DNA from: Macrocystis pyrifera
Taxonomy: Eukaryota; Sar; Phaeophyceae; Laminariales; Laminariaceae
Assembly (NCBI GenBank): GCA_031763025.1
Contig: JASSKH010000021.1
Span: 4,836,001-4,900,000 of the forward strand
DNA length: 64,000 nucleotides
Direction: 5' to 3'
A program made the position numbers and the translations under genes. Shown here in pieces: positions 53,606-64,000 of the stretch. The notes under the pieces were generated by a model. That model was given only the letters and a program-made list of their open reading frames with translations. It had not been told where the DNA came from and did not search any database. The first letter of the stretch is position 1. Every line of letters starts with the position of its first letter.

Positions 53606-54354
53606 GCATGACATGCACGTTCTATCAACACGAGAAAACGAAAAGAAAACAAATAAAATCACAAGCAAATAAAAACAAAAACAAAACAGAAAAGTCTCGA
53701 GACCATGTTTTCCCACGAACCTCACATTTTCGTTGTGTGCCGCCCCCCCCCCGCGCGCTTGTCTTCCGACAAAACCGTCTCGAAAAAAAAAAAAAATCCC
53801 GGAGGGGGTGTGTGGTTATCTTGCGTGTTTTTCATACGCACTTGCGCATGTACGATACGGTATCACATCATTGCACCGCGCGTGCGTGTCATAGGTAGTC
53901 TAACTCAGCAGTCCGTGCGGCTTCGTATACCCGTGTGACGTGTAACCATTGATTTATCCAAACGTCACTTTTTCTTCGTCGTTTTCGCCTCTCCCGACCA
54001 GCCCGGGGTGGTGCGTCATGTGGCGTTCAGTGCCGCTATCGTCATTCGTTTTTGTTCACAACGCATCTGTGCTCAGCAGCTCAGCTGTAATGAACATCGG
54101 AGATCGAGGATTTCCTCTAGAAGCTCATCTTTGCAAGCTCCGGATGATGCATACAACGAGACTCCGATCGCGCGTGCCACGTGCAACTCGTGTATGTACT
54201 GGTATTGAACTCATGAAGGACGCAGGCCTGTGGGAACTCCACAGCCGGCAAGCTACGCATGCCCGTTTCTCGCGCTGGACTGATACACTGACACCGATAC
54301 TACGTACGCACACATATAAAATACAGCTGTCAGTAGTAATACTAGTTGCCACTA

Positions 54355-54577
54355 TTACGGGGGACCATAGTTTATACGAGGACCTACGGTGCACACAAAA
54401 AAACTACCAGGTATATACTTACCTATTTTTACTATTACGGGGGTTCATAGTTAATAGGACCTATGGTATACATAAAAACCTATATATTTAACTATTTTTA
54501 ATAACAAAATTTGGTCCCGTTAACTATGGACCCCCGTAATAACAATATTTGGTCCTGTTTACTATGGACCCCCGTAA
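54355..54577 (-). mobile_element. PalA copy split by a second PalA (nested pair 3)
   Basis: Outer halves 54355-54434 and 54540-54577. The split is at TTTTTACTA|TAACAATATT, identical to pair 1. The left outer arm is diverged. Confidence 0.88.
54435..54539 (-). mobile_element. PalA inserted in PalA (inner element)
   Basis: T-arm subtype, same orientation as the host, TA on both sides. Confidence 0.88.
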
Positions 54578-54660
54578 TAGAAAATATAAATGCTGGAAAT
54601 CTGATTGGTACAGATCAGGACCATCTACTGGTACGCACGTACGTAGCTGCATCGTCAAAT

Positions 54661-54768
54661 CCCTTTTTAGGACCACACCAGTCCCGTTTTGGGGACAAGT
54701 TACTGCCAGACTGCTGTGAATTTGAGTGCATCGTTCCCAAAGCGGGACTGCAGTCCTGAAAGGATTAA
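54661..54768. mobile_element. PalB palindromic element
   Basis: CCAGTCCCGTTTTGGGGACAAG with CCAAAGCGGGACTGCAGTCC and a slightly longer centre. Confidence 0.75.
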
Positions 54769-55427
54769 AAGATGAAGTGGGAATCGGTGATTAGTTCGAG
54801 GTGTGAACTATTCGAGGACGCGAACCTTGTCCAGGTAAGCTTACCACAGCCCCCAATTGGCACCCTGACCCCAAAAGCCGGCCTGATTTCACCCGGACCT
54901 AACTGAGCCTTCCTAACTGACCCTGCCTGAGGAGATACTGAATTGGCCGCCGGCAGGGCCAACCAACCACCATGACTCCGTTCGACTTTTAGAATACAGA
55001 CCAAAATCGGGGTTTTCAGCAAAACCGCCACAGCAAAATGGGAACCACCATAAAGCTACTGCCTTGTATTAATAGTATTTTATTGATAGCGCTGACTGCT
55101 GACCTGTGGTCTTGTCGCGCACCTGGTACAGCACAGCAGCATCTACCAGTTATAATATAATACACACGTTCATGTCTAGAAATAGCATACCCTACGCGCG
55201 CGAAAAAAATACCGCCGCGTCATTCCGTACAAGTACAGTTGAGTCGTACGCACGTACCAGGCAGACATCTTCACGGGCTGATGGGATGAACAGAAGAAAG
55301 AGGATCAAGTATAATCAATGATGCTGTGCAAGATATGTCAAATGCTACACAGCTACCTGGTACATACCAGACAGAGCAGTAATATTAATATTAATAGTAC
55401 GTACCTGGTATATACCAGGTACTACAG

Positions 55428-55560
55428 TAGTGTGTGAGTTCTTCCCATTAAACCGCTCATTCTTCCCGTCGACATCCAGCACAACCAGTCGGTGTCAGTG
55501 CCGATTCTTTAATCCTAGAGAGAGATGCAAGTTCTGTGGTCGAATATTAACAGGGAGAAC
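55428..55560 (+). repeat. Dispersed repeat IV, copy
   Basis: CCGTCGACATCCAGCACAACC and CAGTGCCGATTCTTTAATCC match 15395-15450. Confidence 0.5.
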
Positions 55561-55564
55561 GAGT

Positions 55565-58500
55565 ACGCACGCTGTACCGGCACAGCATAAGAAAGTGAGA
55601 TACCCGCCCTCTGTAAGAAACCAGGATACTGGTGTACCAGCCCAAGTGTGCTCCCCAATTTCTTTTTCTCTGTATTTTTCAGGCAGTGTTTCTTACCCGG
55701 CACTTTCTTGCTGGTGAAAGAGGGCCGGTCAGGTACCGGTAGTCGTTTGCAAGAGGAAGCAGCTCGAGAGATGCAAAGTGAGTTCCTGAGGTTGTTATTA
55801 GTACTTCACTACACACACACTCGTATCAATAGCTCATGACAACAAAAATGAAAAAAAAAAAAAGCAAAAATAAAATACTGGAAAAACTTGACTTGGGTCA
55901 AGAGGAAGCTGGAAGAAGCGAAAAAAAAGTGAATAAAAATGAGGATGGTGTACGTACGACTGCTGCCTGTGCCACAGGCCACACACAGACCACCGATCTA
56001 GATAAATATTCACGCGTAAAATATTAATATTAATACTACTCGCAGCAGGCTGCAGGGCATCACGTATTGTGTGCTCCCTTACATGTCAGGCAGGTTCGTA
56101 CTCGTGAAAGCAGAAAGAGAGATCGATTGTATTCACGAGGGTTGCTCACCACGTATTCGCGAAAAACGTCAGTGACTGAATACAACTAACCCTAACCCAG
56201 ACCCTAAGCCAATCAAATCAGACCCACTCCCGAATAAGTGAACTCTATAATACTCGACCCCCCTCTCCAACCTCCCTTCTCCGGGCCGGGGGGGGGGGGG
56301 GGGTGCGCATTAATATAATACAACTCCAAAAGCATATTGCAAATACTGGATTATACCTCAACTCGAGGACTCAGCCGCGAGAAATACTCGGGCATAATGC
56401 ATGCATTTTGGGTCACAAAACGAGCCACAATAGGCACGAGCGCGTACTGCGACGTACTACAGCTGTACTGCTGCTGCTGGGTTGTAAGTCTATTTACGTC
56501 GCGGTCACTTGGACAAAAAACAACATTATTAAAAATAACTGCGTGCATGGGCTTATTATCTGAACGTTTATTAAATGGTGTCGCCAGCGACAGCGGGAAT
56601 ACTGTTGTTTGGAGGCAATTAGTAACTGTTTTGAGCACACGGAATCTACTGCTTGTTTACGAGTACCGGTACGCTGGTTTAATAAGCAAGGGTTATGTTA
56701 CTTCTGTGATATATACGGTACGAAGAATGTCCTGCATGAGTGCCATTGACGACCCGTGGTACGCGCGATCAAAGTATCACACACAGCTTGCAAGATGAGT
56801 TTCAACAAAATCCTCGATCTCAGTTTCGACGAAATCCTCGATCTCTCACACAGCTTTTCACTTGTTTTTAATTTTACAATGAACCAGCCTCTTCAAAAAT
56901 ATGCCTTGGGTGACGTATTCTAATTACTACAGCAGTTACTCGTACTGCTGTAATATCAATAGTACCGGTACCCGGCACAGCAGCAGAATACGGCGAGTCC
57001 AAAAGTATACCAGGCATACTTGTACCAGGTAACTAACTGCTCGTAGATCTACTGAACATATTTTCACGCAAAACTATCACGAGCAAGTGTACCCCACGCC
57101 ATACCATACAAACAGACCTACCTGGTTGTGCTCAACGGAAACACACGAGACTTGCAACAGAAGGTGACGAACGACGAGACGTGACCGAAACCCACACCAC
57201 AAACGAGACAGAACTCAGATGAACCATGATTCCACTCAATTTTTAAATCCATCATCCATCATATCTACGAAATACCAAAGGCTGAAGAAAGTTTTCAAGC
57301 TTCCCGCTCCCCGATGTTATACGTATGTACGTGCGAGTCGAAGATGCTCGACAGTGTCTCTGTGGGGTTGAACAACAGCTATAGACAGTAGCAGTGAACA
57401 AGATGCGCGCGTGTGTGTGTGTGGCCACAGGTGTCTGTTGTCCGTTCTGCGTTTGTCCGTTTGCAGTTCGAGCCAGGTCATATCTGGACTCTGAACACAC
57501 AACCTACCCGCGCAAATAATCACAAACTGCACTCCTGCCAAATGTTTCAAGTACGTACCTGGTACTGGGTTCTGTATGTATGTACACTCGTAAAACAACA
57601 GATGAACATGTTTTGCTGGCTGCATCGCACTGGTGACCCGCACGGATATACCTGATAAACACTGCTGCTGCAGTACCAGTGAAGAAGGCAGTACCAGTGA
57701 GGGTGGTGCTGGCCCCCCTGGTCTCTGTTGCGCAGGAACAGCATTCACCATATATAATAGTGGGCCATGCATGTGTGCTAATGCTTGTGCTGCAATGACT
57801 ATGGTGTTGTACCATACCCCCGTCGTTTGTGAAATTGAAACGTCTTCAAGTCCATCCAACGTTGTTCCCATGTATACCAGTACATAATCTGACAAAATAT
57901 ACCAGAGTGTGTGTACCAATAGGTGTGCATACGTAAATGTCTATTAATTCTGATCTTGCTGTTGCTCTGTAGCACAGGATTCTTCGTGCAGAGTGCGAGT
58001 CACGAGTTACCCGTTCGTGGTCATAAACTACAGCTATGCTATGTACCGGATACTGTACACAAGAGACACAACGATGAGACACGAGATGCACGCACGTCTA
58101 ATGCGAAGAACACACACACACGTCAGGTAGTTGTCAGTTCATGAAATGCAACATGCATTTCATGGCGGCAGTACGCCGGTGGTGTTATTAATAATAATCA
58201 GTGGTACACCAAAAACATCGTCACCACAGCGGCACTCTGTTGCGGTAAGGCAAAGTTCTCCCCCGAGCACCTGGTGAAACATACGCAGCGCGTATGTACC
58301 ACGTGGTATTTACGAGCTTGAGGCAACAGCCAACACAGCAGCAGCAGCTCTCGAGGCAAACGCATGTGCGCCGACAACGCTTTTTCCGTTTTGCAGCGTG
58401 TCCTCCTTGCGCACTTCAAAAAAATATTACGTCATTCGTGCATGCATGCAAGCAGCCCGCCAAATAAAAAACGTATCCGCCAACAGCTCGCTCGATCGTT

Positions 58501-58885
58501 CGAAGCGTCGACGCGTTTTTGAAATAAAATGTATCAGGGTCACTTGGGAGAGCTGCTGCCCCCCTACCCGACGTATTCAGTACACGGGATTTTTGAAACA
58601 GGAGGAGCAGGAGGAGGAGGAAGAGGGAGGGGAGGGGGGGGCAGAGGAGGCAGGAGCGTTTTTGATCCTCGAACATCACACCCAAAGGCAGACAGAACGA
58701 ACGGAGTAACAACAACAACACAAACGGGACAGGGACAGGAAAAGGGAGAGCTGGGAGAGGAAACTAGCCAGTACACGTGGGACACGCCAGGCAGATAGAC
58801 ATCCATATATAAGCCAGATGATAGAGCAACGCCTGCTGTGCGCCAGAAATCTCTGATTAATGCTGCCCCAAGCCCTGCGGGCTAC
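55565..58885. other. No gene recognised
   Basis: Open readings of up to 200 codons exist on both strands (for example 57317-57919 minus) without motif or splice support. Contains a G run at 56287-56303 and many TATTAATA and TACCAGGTA motifs. Confidence 0.4.
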
Positions 58886-58889
58886 GTAC

Positions 58890-59450
58890 CCACGATCAAT
58901 GATATCCTTTAGGATTGGGTCGGCAACTACAGCAGCAGTAGATTGTCCGCAGCGTCTCTCTCCAGTCTCTAAAGAGGTGTCAAACAAAACGCTGGTTGAA
59001 AAAAATCGACCCGCTCCGGGGGTCTCTGGAACGCGCGGGGTCCTTCCTGCCTTCCTTCCCGCTAGGCCTTACCTGCTGTTGCAAGGCTGCGACGACGCTG
59101 TGCAAAAGATTGCAACAGGCTCGATCTTGAGCTGTGTATTACGCAAGATAGAGACAGTCCTATCAAAAGTGGTTGTCACGAGTTGACTCGCCGCTGTCTG
59201 CTGTTCCGAGCCTCCCAAAAAGTTGGTTCAATTCGTTTGTGGGCTCAAAAACAAAACTCGAGGACTCACTCGCATGACAAAAGACTGACAAGCAAGCACG
59301 AAGCCGCAGGTTTCGCTCTTACCATGTGCTCCAGCCCGCTCGCCGGCGCCTCGAAGCGCTCCCTGCCGATCGTCCTTGCAGGGACGGATGCACTCGCGGC
59401 TTGGGGAGGCATGCAACCAGCTCTCCAATCCAGGGCAAGCGGCTTTTACT
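58890..59450 (-). CDS. Candidate exon cluster, unidentified, strand unresolved
   Basis: On minus, exons ending at 59323 (ACATG|GTAAGA), 59073-59131 (ACACAG| to AGCAG|GTAAGG) and 58890-58966 (TTAGAG| to CGTGG|GTACGT) can be joined in phase, the last reading STAAVVADPILKDIIDRG. The plus strand also offers an acceptor at 59382 (CCTTGCAG|) and a donor at 59470 (GAGTG|GTGAGT) around ALAAWGGMQPALQSRASG. No family recognised on either strand. Confidence 0.3.
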
Positions 59451-60062
59451 TTGTCCTTCTTCTTGAGTGGTGAGTGTGCTGCGGGCTCCTCCAAGTTGTT
59501 TTTGTTGTAGCCCAGGTCTTTCTTTCGAAAATAAAATTGGGAAAGCCGCAACCTCCTAGCGGGAAAATGGGGGAGGGAAGAGAGCCACCCCGCCGTCGTT
59601 CGCACGGGTGCGGTCGGTCCCGTTGCCTTTGCGCCGCCGCTGTTGATGCCTACCTGCTGCTGGTGCAGGGTGCTCCTGCTGGCTGCTGCTGCTGCTGTCG
59701 CTGCAGCTGTCTGTCTGTCTCTTGTTCTTTGATGTGACAAGGCCAGGCTGATAGTGATGTTTTCGTTTGGTTTTTCAACGTCCCTCCAGATATGCAGAAG
59801 TTGTGTCCGAAAACATCAGTTGGTTTTCGACGTGATTGGGCAGTTGGGCGGGGAAGGGTTCTCAGATCAACCATCTGACTTCTCATTTTCTTCGTAAAAT
59901 AACAAAAGTAACGACTTTCTTTGCTTGGTTTTGATTGGCTGCGGCACCGCACGGTACTTTGTTTTTTTCGTTTCGGATTTTTTTCCCTTTTGCTCTGTCA
60001 CGCGCCACATGCCACATGATACGTTGTGTGTGTTCTTTCTTCTACCCATCTGCGCACAGCAT

Positions 60063-60267
60063 ACAGCACACAGCACGCCCAGCGTTCGTGCTGGGTCGGC
60101 ACCTTAGAGAGGAGATATATGACAGCCCTGTGGTCACAAACTGCGAGACAGAGATCAAATACATCGCGAATAAAGACGACAAAGCCAATACACTGCGAAG
60201 CTTGAGACTAACGTACATGCACGAAAAACAGATGAATCATCCAGACACCAAATCAGAAATCAGATGA
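60063..60267 (+). CDS. Candidate exon, unidentified
   Basis: After an acceptor (CATCTGCGCACAG|) the frame reads FVLGRHLREEIYDSPVV and ETEIKYIANKDDKANTL and ends at a TGA. Codon composition (mostly purine-first codons) looks coding. No family recognised. Confidence 0.3.
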
Positions 60268-60322
60268 ACTGGAGGGGAGAAAAAACAAAAACAACCATGT
60301 GTGGTTTTGCAGCGCTCAGTGA

Positions 60323-60446
60323 CCGACACGGCGGGCGCGCGTGATCGAGGTGCCCAGCTGGGAAAAGCATTCCCAAGACCCAGGGTTTGACAACAGCAGC
60401 AGGACGAATTGATGCTGTGTGGGCTATTTCAGTCACCGCAATAAAA
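60323..60446 (+). CDS. Possible terminal exon with AATAAA downstream
   Basis: After GTGGTTTTGCAG the frame reads RSVTDTAGARDRGAQLGKAF then PRPRV and a TGA. About 45 bases later comes AATAAA (near 60441), a possible polyadenylation signal. It would be the end of a plus-strand gene whose other exons are uncertain. Confidence 0.3.
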
Positions 60447-61129
60447 GTATATGTTTTGATGGAACATGAGTTCTCCGCACCAAAAAAAAGGGTCCTTTTT
60501 TCGTCCTGTATCTTTCGAATGCACAACTTTCGTGCATGAATCATCACAACCAGCAACCGCAAAAAAAAACAAACTCGAAACTGCCCGCTTGCCTCCCGAA
60601 GCTCCAAAGATCCGAAGATCCAACCAAGATATTGTCAAGAAGATATCGTCAAAAGACGAAATATATCATCAAAACATCAGAGCACGCCAATCAGCCCAAC
60701 AGTCCGGGAGCCAAGCACGACGCCCTCGGTGTGTCTTGCCCAAGAGGGGGGGGGGCGCCGAGCGTTTCTCGCGATGAGCTTGATCATGGGTTCCCACCAA
60801 GGACCACGAGAAGAGGGAACAAATGCATCGAGGGGAGGGAAGGAGTCCAGCTGTTGAAGATAGAGCGGGCGCCGGTGCTCAACTGCCAGCAGGGCTTGCT
60901 GGCTCAAAGAGGACACTCGAAGCAAGGCAAACAACGGCTACAGCAATAGCTGGACCATCTCGGCGCTCCAGGAACGAGCTCGTCGTCGTCCTTCTCCTAC
61001 ACCTGCTGGACGTGCACGCTGTGATCAGCGTCATGTCGAGCACACTGTAGTAGCAGCAGCTCAGTGCTCGGTGTCTACGCGCAGGCTCTGCTTGTTGTCG
61101 GAAGACGTCGGCAAGCAGTGGTAGTAAGT

Positions 61130-61250
61130 ACGGCTGCTGCTGCTGCTGCTGCTGCTGCTAATTCTGCTCCTGCTACTGTTGTCGCCGCCGCCGCCGCCGC
61201 CGCTGCTGCCGCTGGTGCTGCTGGTGGCGGCGGTGGTGGTATACTGCTGT
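61130..61250. repeat. GCT/GCC/GGT triplet repeats
   Basis: (GCTGCT)n, (GCC)n and (GGTGGC)n in succession. Confidence 0.85.
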
Positions 61251-61872
61251 GTGTTGGTTTTGGTGGCGCCTGAGGCGTCGGGCTTACGGGCGGAAGCAGA
61301 GCAAACGGCAAGGACCTTCGCTGACGGCAGGTTTACTGCGGTTGGCTTCTCGACACTCCTGCCGTGCTCGTATACAGGAGAGATAGGACTGGGGACAGCA
61401 CAAGGTTAGTGAGTTCCGCGCTGCTGCCCAAGCCCTCGCGCTGCTACCCGACCCAAAGGAGCATGCATGTAAACATCGATTGCTCGCTCTCTGGAGTTGT
61501 CGCACTCGGCATATGTATACTGCTGTGTCGAGATGGCACACTTCAAGTATCGAAACTTCTCGGTCGTGTGGCAGATACTGGTGTAATTTTTTTGATACAT
61601 GACAAACATGTCGATTGCCACACAAGATTGATTGGTTGAATGGCAACATGTACTACAGTTGTATATATACGCGTGTATACAAGTCGTGTACTCGTATTGC
61701 TGCTTGACTCAGGAGACACTGATGGGGGGAAGCTTACAAAGATGAGCGGTGATATGTTTCTCCGAGAAAAGCTTGCTGCGTCGGGCTTAGTAGGCCGTCG
61801 ACAAACAAACCATTGGTTTGGCCGCTTGATGACACTTACACAAGACATTTTACCAGCGAACACATTGACTTC

Positions 61873-61966
61873 CCCCCCCCGAGACGTGCTCCGTCCCGAT
61901 ATTTTAAGGGTACTACAGCGTCTACTGTATGGTCATACGACTACGGTCCTGCATGGCTTGAATTCA
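61873..61966 (+). mobile_element. Tail-B fragment, sense on plus
   Basis: A C run followed by GACGTGCTCCGTCCCG and TATGGTCATACGACTACGG. The C run is at its 5' side; no 3' tail. Confidence 0.55.
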
Positions 61967-62137
61967 CCGCTCCGCCCTCCCGTTATGAGCAAACCAATAA
62001 AGTTTGTCGCACCCACGCTTCTGGCGGAGCATCGCTTTAGCGAAATACCGCTACGTATCATGGGTGGAGCACCCTGTCTGTCCTCCAGCTTCTCGCAGCA
62101 CGTTGCACGGGAATGACGCTGGAGAGCACAACTTTGC

Positions 62138-62358
62138 CCCCCCCCCCCCCCCCCCTCCAACTCGCGCGTAGGTTGCAACTCACCCTTGTTGCGTCTCGCC
62201 CAATACCCCACGGCGCTTCGCGCTTGGTGCAAGCAATGTCTACCTGGTCGGTGAAAACCTGAAGTGCTCCGTCCCGGTATTGTAGGGATGCGAGGGTCTA
62301 TGGGCATACCTACAACTACAGCGATGCATGACATGAGTGCACTTCCCCCCGCCGCCCG
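62138..62358 (+). mobile_element. Tail-B copy, sense on plus
   Basis: C run at the 5' side (62138-62157), the body (CCCACGGCGCTTCGCGC; GATGCGAGGGTCTATGGGC), then a short C-rich end (CTTCCCCCCGCC). Confidence 0.65.
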
Positions 62359-63169
62359 ATATTCAAGCAAACCAAAGACGCAACCTTCGCTACTATAGAA
62401 AAGATGATAACTTACGTAGCGATACCAGGCACCACACAGTATAAGTCTATGACATGAACAGCATAGTAACTCTTCGATATTATTCAAGGGCGCCATCCGC
62501 ACTCCGGAAAGAGCGCCATGAGCGGCGCACCTTTTTACCTATTGCGCTGTCCATCACGTACACTCCAGAGCCCCCCCAACCCCTCCCATCCAGCCTTATG
62601 CAAGGAAACCAACCCACGGAATAACTCCGACGTACGGTCGACATTGCGAAGCAAAGCAGCGTGCTGCCACAGCAGTATACTCTGCTCTGGGTTCGACACT
62701 CAGAGCTCCGTCTATACGATTAGGTACATGCAAATCACTTCAGGGGCTGAGGGATGCCCCCCCCTAGAAGTGATAGTACAAAGTACACCCTACGAGCTCC
62801 CAGCTTCACGCGCTACTTCGCGCAGGAATCACGCTGGTTAGCTTCACGTTGACCTCCCCCGTCCCCCCACCCCGATATGAAGTCAATCAAGCTCCGATGT
62901 CAAGGCGATCAAGAAAGTTGAGGAACATGTCATGAGCGAAGTAACTTGGCGTTTTTTTTTTTTTTCCTCCCTCCCATTTATGATCTGTGCCCATCTTGCT
63001 CCTGCTCCCCCTTTATAGTAGTGATTCAGATGCGGGGTCGCTAAGCAGGCTTTTTCTCTCCCCCTCCCCACTGCGTACGGTACGTGCCTTGCATGTTCAT
63101 CTCGAGAAGAGCTCAGCGCACTGTCTTCCCCTGTATCTCAGACGCCTCCTGCCTTACGAGGGGGTTCTA

Positions 63170-63289
63170 TTACGTACGGGGGTCCATAGTACATACCTGG
63201 TAGGTCCTACGGTACACAAAAAAAACTATATATTTCCCTGTGTTGACTAACAATATTTGGCCCTATTTACTCTATAGGTCCCCCGTAAT
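63170..63289 (-). mobile_element. PalA palindromic element (diverged, extended left arm)
   Basis: TTACGTACGGGGGTCC at the left and ATAGGTCCCCCGTAA at the right. Confidence 0.75.
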
Positions 63290-63549
63290 AGCACTTTTTG
63301 CCCAAATATTCACACCTTTACGTTTGACAGATCATCGATTCCCACAGCATGATCTGGTGATAAGATCTTCCAAGAAAAATCTTCCGAGAAAAAATATGTT
63401 TCCAACCCTGTGTGATCGGTGATCCGCAGTAGCTCACTTTTTCCTTCTCGTTTCTTCCCCCTTGCACGTCCCTTTTGGCTCATGCTCGGGGTAAGTATGT
63501 ATGTGTGTGAGCTTTGGCTTCCCATTTTATTTATTTATTTGGGATTCTT

Positions 63550-63600
63550 CTCCTTTTCTTTTTCTTTTTCTTTTTCTTGTTCTTTTTCGGTTTGGTTTCT
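63550..63600. repeat. CTTTTT microsatellite
   Basis: TTTTCTTTTTC units. Confidence 0.85.
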
Positions 63601-63714
63601 TCGTTGCTTCTCTTTCTTTATGGTGTATTTTGGTTGGTGGCGTATGTATGTATGTTGTGTCGGCCGCACCTAGTGCGAAGGCACGGTATTGCGTAGGCTA
63701 TTGATGCATTACGG

Positions 63715-64000
63715 TGTGTTATCTCTGTGTCGTAGTCTGTGACCACAGAGCTCGTATCTTTCTAGGGTGAAGAATCAGCACGGACACTGGGCTTGCTGGA
63801 TGTCGACGAGTAGAAGAACGGTTTAATGTGAAGAACACACACACACACACACGTCGCCGGGTAACCCGAATAACCCGCACATGATATATAGCGCACGTTT
63901 TCTGGGTTGAATCGGTACTATTATTATTTATCAGTATGTCTGAAGGTCCTGCACAACCTCTCGGAACGACAGGCGAGGAACTATAGTTGGTATAGATCAT
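63715..64000 (-). repeat. LTR-like/repeat IV block at the window edge
   Basis: CAGTCTGTGACCACAG, AATCAGCACGGACACTGGG and a CCTGCACAACCTC block link the pieces seen separately at 46600-46770 and 24003. Truncated by the window. Confidence 0.45.

Noticed and set aside
56190..56215. Telomere-like TAACCCTAACCC
   Set aside because: Only two units within unique sequence; no array.
57317..57919. A 200-codon open reading on minus
   Set aside because: No motif, unusual composition, overlapping open readings on the other strand and no splice-site support.

Overview
This looks like a nuclear segment of a repeat-rich eukaryote with small exons in kilobase-scale introns, GT-AG splice sites and very many dispersed and simple repeats. 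No prokaryotic operon, rRNA or intact tRNA is visible. The best gene resembles the chloroplast/plant-type polynucleotide phosphorylase. Together with poly-Q/poly-A/poly-G-rich coding sequence this fits a marine photosynthetic protist such as a brown alga or another stramenopile; that placement is inference.

Region 1-13.9 kb (minus strand) holds the 5' part of a PNPase gene. Seven exons (13770-13862, 12460-12558, 9588-9688, 7501-7711, 6622-6713, 5403-5506, 1-131) join with all phases matching, giving 277 codons. They cover most of the first RNase PH domain and the start of the helical domain; the rest lies off the left edge. Its introns are filled with retroelement 3' ends, minisatellites and palindromic MITE-like elements.

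Region 14-29 kb is mostly repeats: GC-rich tandem arrays, a GGGTC satellite (19.9-22.1 kb), a decayed LINE reverse-transcriptase end (22.44-23.36 kb), a decayed GAC-rich array (26.7-27.7 kb) and a G/T tract of about 410 bp (28.68-29.09 kb).

Region 29.86-39.02 kb (minus) holds a second multi-exon gene that I could assemble from eight exons. It has a poly-Q N-terminal exon and a probable PH-like domain. Most junction phases match; breaks occur at homopolymers and at one junction.

Region 39-64 kb is mostly repeats: nested palindromic elements, a tandem array made from a LINE fragment beside a 100-base assembly gap (42511-42610), LTR-like repeats and a 40-bp minisatellite. It also has a few exon-like patches (51.8-52.05 kb and 58.9-60.45 kb) that I could not identify.

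The notable systems are two. (1) A non-LTR retrotransposon and a short companion element share related 3' ends, and both end in poly(C) instead of poly(A). This explains most of the window's long G/C homopolymers. (2) A palindromic TA-target element of about 105 bp, called PalA here, is present in more than 30 copies. In three places it has inserted into itself at the same internal TA.
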